NCBI GenBank assembly: GCA_001464065.1
Contig: LNDN01000025.1
Span: 1-50,701 of the forward strand
Source: Acidobacteria bacterium Ga0077522
GTDB lineage: Bacteria; Acidobacteriota; Vicinamibacteria; Vicinamibacterales; Vicinamibacteraceae
Length of the DNA stretch: 50,701 nucleotides
Direction of reading: 5' to 3'
In this document: in pieces, positions 14,272 to 24,600 of the stretch
Layout: each line of letters starts with the position of its first letter
How positions within the stretch are numbered: the first letter of the stretch is position 1
Program-made: the position numbers and the translations under genes
Notes under the pieces: model-generated
The model's database searches: none
Seen by the model: only the letters and a program-made list of their open reading frames with translations
Told to the model about the DNA's origin: nothing

Positions 14272-17200
14272 ATGATCACAGCTGACCCGACCAAGCGAGC
14301 CCAGATTCTCGAAGAGGTGCAACGCCTCGCGACCGACACGGCGCCGGAGGGCGATCGTGACCTGTTCCGCGCCTTCGCCGGCGTGGTCCTGGCCGAGATG
14401 CCCGACAGCGTGGTGTTCCGCCTCCCCACACCGGCCCTCGTGGCGCGCCTCGGAGAGTACTTCAGGTTCGTGGCGCAGACGATGCCGCCGGAAGTCCAGC
14501 TGTATCGGGGGTTGCCGGGTCTCCACGTCGACGTGCGCAATGCCGACGACGCGGAAGACCACGCCATGGCGGGGCATGACGGCGGTCCGCACGAAGTGAC
14601 CATCGTCGAGACGCACACGCCCGACGCGCCGTTCATCTTCGAGAGCCTCACCAATTTCTTCAAGAACGAGGGCCTGCGGGTCTTCTCCGCGATCCACCCG
14701 CGCCTGACGGTGCGCCGGCAGTGGGAGCGGGTGGTGCACGTCGGCCCGCATGGCGAGGAGGGCTCGCAGGAACTCTTCTGCCAGTTCCGCATCGAGCGGA
14801 TCGACCGCACCGACCGGCTGCGTCGCCTCGAACACCAGATCTTCAGTCTGCTCAAGAGCGTGTTCCTGGCCGTCAGTGACTTCGGCGCGATGAAGGTCGC
14901 CGTGACGGCGACGGCAGGGCGTGTGCGTGGGCGGGACGGCGATCCGCGCGCGGCCGACGGCTCACGTCGCCTGCTGCACTGGCTGTGCGACGACAACTTC
15001 GTGCTGCTCGGCGTGATGCGGTACGCGCCCGGGGCCGATGGCGCGATGCAGCCACAGGACGACAGCGCGCTCGGGGCGTTCCGCGACCCGTCGTTGCTCG
15101 AGACCGTGTTCCCCGGCCTGCCCGCCGACATCACGCGCAATCTCGCGCCGCCGGCCGACGACGACCGCATCATCGACATCGACTACTGCGTCAACGGCCG
15201 CGCCATCCATCACCTCGGCCCGCTCGAAGACGTCTTCATCCGCGAGTGGACGGCCGACGGCGCCCTCTCGGGCATGACCCTGGCCATCGGGCGCTTCGCC
15301 AAGAGTGCCTTCGCCGCCAAGTCGGCCGACATCCCCGTCCTCGATGACAAGCTGACCTACATCCTCGACGGCCTCGACGTGTCGCAGAACTCGCACGCGT
15401 GGCGCGAGGCCCGGGCCGTCTTCAACCACTTTCCGAAGCGCGAGCTGCTGTACGCGAAGCGCGAGGACCTGCGCACGATCGTCGAGCAGATGGTCACGCT
15501 GGTCGGCGACGACGAGATCGCGGTGGCGGTGCGGCAGGGGACCGGCTACGCGGCGGTCACGGTGGGCTTCTCCGACGTGCGGTACTCGCCCTCGGCCGAG
15601 GCCGCCCTGCGCGGCTCGCTGCAGCAGGCCTTCGGGCCGATCCTCTTCAGCGAATGGGCCGATCTCGGCAACAAGGCGGTCATCGTCTTCTATTTCGACG
15701 CGGCGGCACTCGAGAGCCCGATCGACGTCGAGAAGGTGCGCGCGCTGACCCGGCAGGGCGTGACGACGTGGGAGGATCAGGCGGCGCTGGAGCTGGAGAA
15801 GGTCTACGGGACCATCGAAGGCCGTCGTCTCTTCAACAAGTACGTGCGGTCGGAGAGTCGCAGCGGCCTGTACCGCGAGTCGACGACGCCGCAGGAAGTG
15901 CCGGCGGACCTCGGCCGTCTCGAGGCGCTCGAGGGCCGTCTCGAGATGAACGTGCTGCCGGAATCTGCCGAGCAGGTCACGATCAAGCTGTTCGCGCCCA
16001 AGCCGCTCGGGTTGACCGGCACCCTGCGTACTCTGCAGCACCTCGGGTTGCCGGTCGTCGAGGAACTGGCGCTACCGCTGATCCTGCCCGACAACCGCAC
16101 CGGCTTCCTCGAACGACTCCGCATCCAGGCCGCGCCCCGTGTCATCGCCGCCGTCGTCGCCGCGCCCGAGCGCCTGCTGGACGCCCTGCGGGCGCTGCAC
16201 GAGCAACGTGCCACCGACGACGCGCTCAATGGCCTGATCACGAGCGAGGGGCTCACGTGGCGACAGGTCGAGGTGCTGCGCACCCTGCGCAACCATCTCG
16301 TCCAGGTCCGTCCCAACTACAACGCCGACACGATCACGGGCGTCATGCTGCGCAACAGCGCGGCTGCCGCGGCGCTGCTGCGCCTGTTCGACGCCCGCTT
16401 CAACCCGGCCGTCGACGGCGATCGCGACCACGCCGTGGATCAGGCCGACCGGGCCCTGCGGATCGCCCTGCAGCAGGTCGGCAGCCTGCTCGACGACGAG
16501 ATCCTGCGTGGGGTGGAGAACCTGCTGCTGGCGGTGGTGCGCACCAATGCGTACCAGAAGCCCGAGCGCCCGGTGGTCTCGATGAAGGTGGAGTGCGCGA
16601 AGGTGGCGGGGATGGTCTCGCCGCGGCCGCTGTTCGAGATCTACGTCCACTCTCCCCATCTGGAGGGCATCCACCTGCGCGGCGGCAAGGTGGCGCGCGG
16701 CGGGTTGCGCTGGAGTGATCGCCACGACGACTTCCGCACCGAAGTCCTCGGTCTGATGAAGACGCAGATGGTCAAGAACTCGATCATCGTCCCGGTCGGG
16801 TCCAAGGGCGGTTTCGTCCTGAAGGGGCAGTTGCCGACGCGGCCGGCGCTCGACCAGTACCTGATCGATCGCTACCGCCAGTTCATCTCGGGCCTGCTCG
16901 ACATCACCGACAACATCATCGGTGGCGCCGTGGTCCACCCGCCCGACGTCGTGCGCTACGACCAGCCGGATCCCTACCTGGTGGTGGCGGCCGACAAGGG
17001 CACGGCGCACCTGTCGGACACGGCCAATTCGGTGTCGGCCCAGTACGGGTTCTGGCTCGGTGATGCTTTTGCCTCCGGCGGCAGCAACGGCTACGACCAC
17101 AAGGTCGAGGGCATCACGGCGCGCGGCGCGTGGGAATGCGTCCTGCACCACTTCCGCAACATGGGGCAGGACATCCAGGTCGAGCCGTTCACGATGATCG

Positions 17201-18510
17201 GCATCGGCGACATGTCGGGCGACGTGTTCGGCAACGGCGCCCTGCGCAGCCGCGTGACGACGCTGGTCGCGGCCTTCAACCACCAGCACATCTTCATCGA
17301 CCCGACGCCGGACCTCGAGAAGTCGTTCGCCGAGCGCGAGCGGCTGTTCGCCCTGCCGCGATCGACGTGGCGCGACTACGACACCTCGCTCATCAGCGAG
17401 GGTGGCGGTATCTTCGATCGGTCCGCCAAGGCCATTCCGGTGTCACCGCAGGTCCGGGCGCTGATCGGCATCGAGGCCGACGAGGTGACGGGCGAGGAGA
17501 TGATCCGGCGCCTGCTGACGGCGAAGGTCGACCTGCTCTACAACGGCGGCATCGGCACCTACGTCAAGGCCAGCAGCGAGGACGACTCGGAGGTGGGCGA
17601 CCGCGCCAACGACCGCGTGCGCGTCGACGCGTGCGACGTCCAGGCGCGGGTCATCGGCGAGGGCGGCAACCTCGGCATGACGCAGAAGGCGCGGCTCGAG
17701 TACTGGGAGCGCGGCGGCCTGTGCAACACCGACGCGATCGACAACTCGGGTGGCGTCGACATGTCGGACCACGAGGTCAACATCAAGATCCTGCTCGACA
17801 TCCTCGTGCGGGAGAAGGTGATTGCCAGCAAGGAGGCCCGCAACGTCGTCCTCGAGCAGATGACCGACAACGTGTCGGAACTGGTGCTCGACGACAACCG
17901 TTTCCAGGCGCGGGCCATCACCCTCGACAGCGTGCGCAGCGTGGTCGACTACGACGCCTTCGTCGAGCTCATCGAGCAGATGATCACCGACCGCGTCTTC
18001 AACCGGCAGGACCAGGCCGTGCCGTCGCGCGACGCGCTGCTGTCCAGTCCGCACCGCCGGCGTGGCCTGCCCCGACCGCTCCTCGCGGTGCTGCTCGGCC
18101 AGGCCAAGATGCACGCCTACGACCTCACGCTGGCCTCGTCGTTCCCGGACAGCCCGTCCGGGCTGCCGCTGCTGACCCGGTACTTCCCCGATCTGATGCA
18201 GGAGCAGTACGCGGCGCTCTTCACCAAGCATCCGCTCAAGCGCGAGATCATCGCGACGGTCGGCATCAACCACGTGATCAACAACGCCGGCATCGGGCTG
18301 CTGCCACGGCTGGCGGCCGAGACGGGCGCGGACTATGGCGCCATCGTCCAGGCGTACATCGAGGCGGACGCGGCGCTCGATGCGACGAGCCGTCGGCAGG
18401 CGGTGACGGCTGCGGGGGGAGACGCCGAGGCCGAGCGACGCCAGTGGCTCGCCATCGAGCACGAGCTCGAACAGGCGATCACGGGCACGCTCGCGGCTGC
18501 GGCGCGCTAG
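14272..18510 (+). CDS. Large NAD-dependent glutamate dehydrogenase (Bac_GDH family)
   Basis: The product has 1412 residues; classical members of this class have about 1600, and the shortfall appears to lie N-terminally. It catalyses NAD+-linked oxidative deamination of glutamate to 2-oxoglutarate and ammonia. Signature regions are the catalytic 'GGKVARGGLRWSDRHDDFR' (near residue 810), 'EVLGLMKTQMVKNSIIVPVG' and 'SKGGFVLKG', the nucleotide region 'DMSGDVFGNGALRS', and 'NGGIGTYVKASSEDDSEVGD' with 'RVIGEGGNLGMTQKARLEY' and 'NTDAIDNSGGVDMSDHE'. The ATG at 14272 starts before 'ITADPTKRAQILEEVQ'. It is divergent from the TPR gene, with a short intergenic stretch. The protein is cytoplasmic and expected to be catabolic, allosterically regulated and oligomeric. 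It stands alone in its transcript. Confidence 0.93.
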   Translation: MITADPTKRAQILEEVQRLATDTAPEGDRDLFRAFAGVVLAEMPDSVVFRLPTPALVARLGEYFRFVAQTMPPEVQLYRGLPGLHVDVRNADDAEDHAMAGHDGGPHEVTIVETHTPDAPFIFESLTNFFKNEGLRVFSAIHPRLTVRRQWERVVHVGPHGEEGSQELFCQFRIERIDRTDRLRRLEHQIFSLLKSVFLAVSDFGAMKVAVTATAGRVRGRDGDPRAADGSRRLLHWLCDDNFVLLGVMRYAPGADGAMQPQDDSALGAFRDPSLLETVFPGLPADITRNLAPPADDDRIIDIDYCVNGRAIHHLGPLEDVFIREWTADGALSGMTLAIGRFAKSAFAAKSADIPVLDDKLTYILDGLDVSQNSHAWREARAVFNHFPKRELLYAKREDLRTIVEQMVTLVGDDEIAVAVRQGTGYAAVTVGFSDVRYSPSAEAALRGSLQQAFGPILFSEWADLGNKAVIVFYFDAAALESPIDVEKVRALTRQGVTTWEDQAALELEKVYGTIEGRRLFNKYVRSESRSGLYRESTTPQEVPADLGRLEALEGRLEMNVLPESAEQVTIKLFAPKPLGLTGTLRTLQHLGLPVVEELALPLILPDNRTGFLERLRIQAAPRVIAAVVAAPERLLDALRALHEQRATDDALNGLITSEGLTWRQVEVLRTLRNHLVQVRPNYNADTITGVMLRNSAAAAALLRLFDARFNPAVDGDRDHAVDQADRALRIALQQVGSLLDDEILRGVENLLLAVVRTNAYQKPERPVVSMKVECAKVAGMVSPRPLFEIYVHSPHLEGIHLRGGKVARGGLRWSDRHDDFRTEVLGLMKTQMVKNSIIVPVGSKGGFVLKGQLPTRPALDQYLIDRYRQFISGLLDITDNIIGGAVVHPPDVVRYDQPDPYLVVAADKGTAHLSDTANSVSAQYGFWLGDAFASGGSNGYDHKVEGITARGAWECVLHHFRNMGQDIQVEPFTMIGIGDMSGDVFGNGALRSRVTTLVAAFNHQHIFIDPTPDLEKSFAERERLFALPRSTWRDYDTSLISEGGGIFDRSAKAIPVSPQVRALIGIEADEVTGEEMIRRLLTAKVDLLYNGGIGTYVKASSEDDSEVGDRANDRVRVDACDVQARVIGEGGNLGMTQKARLEYWERGGLCNTDAIDNSGGVDMSDHEVNIKILLDILVREKVIASKEARNVVLEQMTDNVSELVLDDNRFQARAITLDSVRSVVDYDAFVELIEQMITDRVFNRQDQAVPSRDALLSSPHRRRGLPRPLLAVLLGQAKMHAYDLTLASSFPDSPSGLPLLTRYFPDLMQEQYAALFTKHPLKREIIATVGINHVINNAGIGLLPRLAAETGADYGAIVQAYIEADAALDATSRRQAVTAAGGDAEAERRQWLAIEHELEQAITGTLAAAAR

Positions 18511-18536
18511 CCCGACCGGGGGGCTGGTCGTGCGCG

Positions 18537-18566
18537 CGCGAGGCACGGCTCAGCTCGCGCCTCGCG
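18537..18566 (+). terminator. GC-rich hairpin after glutamate dehydrogenase gene
   Basis: CGCGAGGC (18537-18544) pairs perfectly with GCCTCGCG (18559-18566) across a 14-nt loop, and the stem can be extended outward with a 2-nt bulge. There is no strong T-run, so it is either a weak intrinsic terminator or another RNA structure between the two giant genes. Confidence 0.4.
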
Positions 18567-18641
18567 GGCGCGCGTCTTGCTCGTCCTCGCGTGATGCGTC
18601 AATGATGAGTTGCGCAAGTCGCCTGCAGCGCGCGTGGGACA

Positions 18642-21600
18642 ATGGCTCTCTTGGCTCCTCCTTCTCGAGGCGATTCGCTCGACCTTGGTGGGTTGCAGGC
18701 CTCCGCCCGGCAGCTCGCGGCGGATCTGCGTCCCGTCACCGCGGGCAGTCCCTGGTGGTATCGCCCCACCCATCTGCGGCAGCTCGACCGTGATGCCCGC
18801 GTGCTCGGCCAGGCCTACCGCGCCGTGGCCGACGACGTGCGACGGGCCGAAGCGGTCTCGCCCGCCGCCGAGTGGCTGCTCGACAACTTCCACCTCATCG
18901 CCAACGAAGTCCGCAGCATCCACCATGACCTGCCGCCGGGCTACTACCGGCGGTTGCCGAAGGTGCGCCCGGCCGGTGGGCCCGTCATCGCCCGCGTCGA
19001 GGCCATGGCGGTGGACGTCATCCGCAACAGCGATGGCCGCATCGAGGCCGAGCGCCTGCGCGGCTTCGTGGCGTCGTATCAGTCCGTCTCGCCGCTGACC
19101 ATCGGCGAGCTGTGGGCCTGGCCGAGCCTGCTCAAGGCTGGCCTGATCGCCTACGTCTCGGAGCTGTCCGAGGGCATTCGCGTCGCGCGAGACGAGGTCG
19201 CCAGGGCGGACGCCTACCTGGTCGCGATCGATGCCCGCGATCCGCACTCACTGCCGCCACCGCTCGATGACCAGCGCACCTTCCCGTTCGTCGTGCGCCT
19301 GCTGCAGCGCATTCGCGAGTACGGCCCGCATGCTGCCTCGGTGCGCAGCGATCTGGACGACTGGCTGGCGCGGCGCGGGATGACGCCGGAGGAGGCCATC
19401 CGCGTCGAGGGGCATCGCGAGGCCGCCGACCAGGTGTCGATGGCCAATGCCATCACGAGCCTCCGCTTCTGCGCCAGTCACGACTGGAGCCGCTTCGTCG
19501 AGTCGGTCAGCCTCGTCGAGGCCGTGCTGCACCACGATCCGGTCGGCGTCTATGGCCGGATGGATTTCGCCAGCCGGGATCGCTATCGGCAATCGCTCGA
19601 GTCGCTGGCCGACGGCACCGGGGAAGGGCAGCTCCGCGTGGCGAGGCAGAGTGTCGAAGCCGCCCGCCGATCGGGTGCGCGCCTGCGCAACGGGCGCGAT
19701 GCCCACGTCGGCTACTACCTGATCGGTCCGGGCCGTTCGTACCTGGAAGGCCAGCTCTCCTCTGCCGTCGGCGTGCGCGGCCGGCTGCGGCGCCTGCTCT
19801 ATCGGCACCCCACGCCGCTCTATCTCGTGCCCGTCGCCCTCGTCACGCTGCTGCTCGTGGCGATAGCGTCCGGTTACGCGCGGGCCGCCGGCGGATCCGA
19901 CGGACTGATCCTGCTCGCGGCGCTGCTGGCCGTGATTCCCGCCAGCGACCTCGCCACCGCCTTCGTGCAGCGGATGTCGGCCCGTCTCAGTCGTCCCCGA
20001 CGGCTGCCGCGCCTCGACCTCGAGCACGGTATCCCCGAAGAGGGCCGGACGATGGTCATCGTGCCGACCCTGTTCGGCAACGTCGATGCGGTGGGCGACC
20101 TGCTCGCGCACCTCGAGGTACAGGCACTCGGCAACGCCGATCCGCGGCTGCACTTCGCCGTCCTCAGCGACTTCACCGACGCCGACGCGGAGCATCTGCC
20201 GGGCGACGAGGCCATTCTCGCCGCCGCGCGTGCCGGTATCGCCGAGCTCAACGCGCGGCACGGCCGCGACCGGCAGGACCGCTTCTACCTCTTCCACCGC
20301 GATCGCCTCTGGAACGACAAGGAATCGCGCTGGATGGGCTGGGAGCGCAAGCGCGGCAAGATCGAGGAGTTCAACCGCCTGCTGCGCGGCGCCACGGACA
20401 CCAGCTTTCACCACGTCGTCGGCGACCGCTCGGTGCTCCCGGACGTGCGGTACTGCCTGACGCTCGACAGCGATACGCGCCTGCCGCGCGACGCGGCGCG
20501 TGAACTGCTCGGCATCATGCTGCACCCGCTCAACCAGCCGGAGGTCGATCCGGTGGTGCGTCGGGTGACGCAGGGGTACGGCATCCTCCAGCCCCGCGTC
20601 AGCGTGACGATGTCGAGCGCGGCCGGGTCGCTGTTTGCCCGCGTCTATGCCGGCCACACGGGCGTCGATCCGTACACCACGGCCGTGTCGGACGTGTACC
20701 AGGACCTGTTCGGCGAGGGCATCTTCGCCGGCAAGGGCCTCTATCACGTCGACGCCTTCATGGCGACGCTCGAGGGGCGTGTGCCCGAGAACGCGCTGCT
20801 CTCGCACGATCTGTTCGAGGGCCTGCATGCACGGGCCGCCCTGGTCACCGACATCGAGCTGGTCGACGACTATCCGTCGACCGTGCTGGCCCATGTGCGA
20901 CGACAGCGGCGCTGGGTGCGGGGCGACTGGCAGATCCTGCTGTGGCTGTTCCCGTACGTGCCGACGGCGCAGGGCATGGCGCGCAACCAGCTGCCGTTCA
21001 TCAGCCGCTGGAAGATTCTCGACAACCTCCGGCGCAGTCTCGTGCCGCCGGCGCTGCTCGCGCTGCTGGTCGCCGGCTGGACGATCCTGCCGGGGCGGCC
21101 GGCGGTGTGGACCTCGATGGCCCTGGGCGTCACGGGCGCCGCCACGCTGCTGGCGCTGGCCAGGTTTCTCGTGGCGCCGCTGCACGGGCTGTCGGTCGGC
21201 GTCTTCCTGCGGACCATCTCCGACGACGTGCAGACCGCGGCGGCCCAGGCGCTGCTGGCGCTGATGCTGCTGCCGTTCCACGCATGGGAGATGGTGCGCG
21301 CCATCATCCTGACGCTGGCACGCCTGGCCATCACGCATCGGCGACTGCTCGAGTGGGAGACGGCCTCGGCCGTGGCGGCGGCGACGGCGGGGCTGCGCGG
21401 ACGCGCGGTGCTGCGCATGTTCGTGGTCCAGATGGCGTCGAGCCCGATCGTCGCTGTCCTGGCGGCCGTAGCGGTCAGTGCCTCACCGCGTCGTGGCTGG
21501 CTGCCGGCCCTGCCCTTCCTGCTCGGGTGGTGTGCCGCGCCCCTGATCGCGTGGGCGCTGAGCCAGCCGCGGACGCCACGACAGCGGACGCTCTCGCTGC

Positions 21601-24600
21601 ACGAGCGCGCGCAGGTGCGGCGACTCGCGCGCAAGACCTGGCACTTCTTCGAGGTGTTCCTCGGCCCCCACGATCACTGGCTGCCGCCCGACAATTTCCA
21701 GGAGGCGCCGGGCCGCAGCCTCGCTCGCCGCACGTCCCCGACCAACATCGGCATGGGGCTGCTGTCGACGCTCGCGGCGCGCGATCTGGGCTTCCTCACC
21801 ACGCGTGAGTTGATCGTCCGCGTCGGACACACCCTGGACACCTGCGAGGGGCTGGAGCGCCACGAGGGTCATCTGCTCAACTGGTACGACACGGCGACAC
21901 TGGCGCCACTGGCGCCGCGCTACGTCTCCACCGTGGACAGCGGCAACCTCGCGACGTCCCTCGTCACGCTGGCCAGCGGGCTCGACGCGCTGGCCGCCAG
22001 CCCCGATGGCGATCCGCACCTGCGCGAGGGCCTCGTCGACACCGCGACCATCGTCCGCGGCATGACGTCGGACAGCGCCGCCGCCCCGGAGCACGTCGCC
22101 ATCCACGCCAGGCTCGAGGCCATCGCCTCCCGGGTACTCGCCGATCTGCGCAGTGCCGACGACGATGCGTCTGCGCCGGCGACCAGCATGTCTGCGGCCG
22201 TCGTCGCCATCGACGCCGTGCTCGCCATGCCGGATGCTCAGCCGGGCGGGGAAGGCGACGAGTCGGCCGTGCTGTCGTGGGCCTATGCGCTGCGTGCGGC
22301 CCTGCTGCGCGTCAGTGTGCCGCCGGCGGCGGAAGTGTCCGGTGGCGCAGATGGCACCGAGCGCGACCAGTTGCTCGCGCTGGCCGGGCGCTGCCGGTCG
22401 TTCGCCGAGCAGATGCGCTTCGGTTTCCTCTACGACCGCACCCGGCATCTCTTCTCCATCGGCTACCGACTTGCCGACGCCGACGGCCCGGGCGTGCTCG
22501 ACGCGTCCTTCTACGACCTGCTGGCGTCGGAGTCGCGGCTGGCGAGCTTCTTCGCCATCGCGCGGGGCGACGTCCCGCAACGTCACTGGTTCCACCTGGG
22601 CCGCCGCGCCGTGAGCGTGGACGGCGAGCCGACGCTCCTGTCGTGGAGCGCGACGATGTTCGAGTACCTGATGCCGTCGCTGCTGATGCGGTCGTTCCCC
22701 GGGACGCTGCTCGACACCAGCAACGAGGGCGCCATCGTGCGCCAGATGCAGTACGGCAAGCAGCGGGGCGTGCCCTGGGGCATCTCGGAGTCGGCCTACA
22801 ACGTGCGCGACCGGCACGACACCTACCAGTACAAGGCCTTCGGCGTCCCTGGCCTCGGCTTCAAGCGCGGGCTGGCCGACGATCTCGTGGTGGCGCCCTA
22901 CGCGACGGCGCTGGCCCTGGCGATCGCGCCGCAGGCGGCCCTGAAGAATCTCTCGCGACTGACCGCGGCGGGTGCCGAGGGACGGTTCGGCTACTACGAG
23001 GCCATCGACTACACCCCGCGTCGCGGTCCGGAGGCCGATGACGCCGCCCACCCGGCCACCAGACCCGAGGGCGTCGTCGTCCGCACCTTCATGGCCCACC
23101 ACCAGGGCATGTCGCTGCTGGCGGCCACCAACGTGCTGCTCGACAACGTCATGGTCGACCGGTTCCACGCCGACTCGCACGTGCGGGCCACCGAACTGCT
23201 GTTGCAGGAACGCATTCCGCGACAGGCCGCGGCCGCACCGCCGCGACCGGTCGAGCTGACGCGCACGCCGTGGACGCCGCCGAGCATCCCGCTGCGTCGC
23301 TTCAGGACGGCCCACACGTTCTATCCGCACGCCCAGTTCCTCTCGAACGGCTCGTACGTCGCCGTGCTGACCAACGCCGGCGGCGGATCGAGTCGCTGGC
23401 GCGATCTCTCGATCACCCGGGCCCGCGAGGACGTGACCCTCGACGTCGGCAGCCAGTGCGTCTACCTGCGTGATGTCCGATCCGGGCTGGTGTGGTCGCC
23501 GACCTGGTTCCCCACCATGCGGGAGCCCGAGGAGTGCTTCGTCACCTTTGCGTCGGACAAGGTGGTCTATCGCCGCACCGACGACGGCATCGAGTCGATG
23601 CTCGAAGTGGTGGTGGCGGCGGCCGACGACGTCGAAGTGCGTCGGCTGTCGCTGACCAATCGCAGCGACCGCGTCCGCGAAATCGACGTCACGAGCTATG
23701 CCGAGGTCGTCCTCGGCCGGGCCGAGGACGACTTCGCGCACCCCGCCTTCGGCAAGCTGTTCGTGCAGACCGAGTACCTGCCCGACAGCGCGGCCCTCAT
23801 CTGCGGTCGTCGGCCCCGTGCCGCCAACGAACCGCGCGCCTGGGTCTTCCATGCGCTCAGCCTCGACGGCGACACCAGCTCCAAGACGGAGTGGGAGACC
23901 AGCCGCGTGCGGTTCCTCGGACGGGGCCGGACGATGGCCACGCCGATCGCCCTCGATGGGCGCGCCCTGACCGGCACGACCGGATCCGTCCTCGACCCGG
24001 TGGTCAGCCTGCGGCAGCGCGTACGGCTCGAACCGGGCGGCTTCGCGCGCCTCGCCTTCTCGACCGGTGCCGCCGACACGCGTGAACTGGCCGTCACCCT
24101 GGCCCAGCGCTACCACGACCGTGGTGCCGCGACGCGGGCCGGGGCCATGGCGTTCACGCACAGCCAGATGCTGCTGCGCCACCTGGCGATCTCGAGCGAG
24201 CTCGCGCGCCAGTACGATCGCCTGGCCTCACGCGTGCTGTACCTCGACGAGTCGCTGCGCGCCGCGCCCGCCGTGCTCGGGCGCAACACCCTCGGGCAGT
24301 CGGCGTTGTGGGCCCATGGCATCTCGGGCGACGTGCCGATCCTGCTGGTCGAGGTGCAGCAGGTGGACGACCTGCGACTCGTGCGCCATGTGCTGCAGGC
24401 GCAGGAGTACTGGCGCCTCAAGGGGCTGCGTGCCGACGTGGTGATCCTCAACGAGCATCCGGCCGACTATCTCGATCAGGTGCACGAAGGCCTGTCGAGC
24501 CTGATCGCCGGCGGGTCGTGGGGGGCGTGGCGTGACAAGCCCGGCGGCGTGTTCCTGCTCCGCACCGACGGACTGGCGGCGGCCGACCGTGGCCTCCTCA

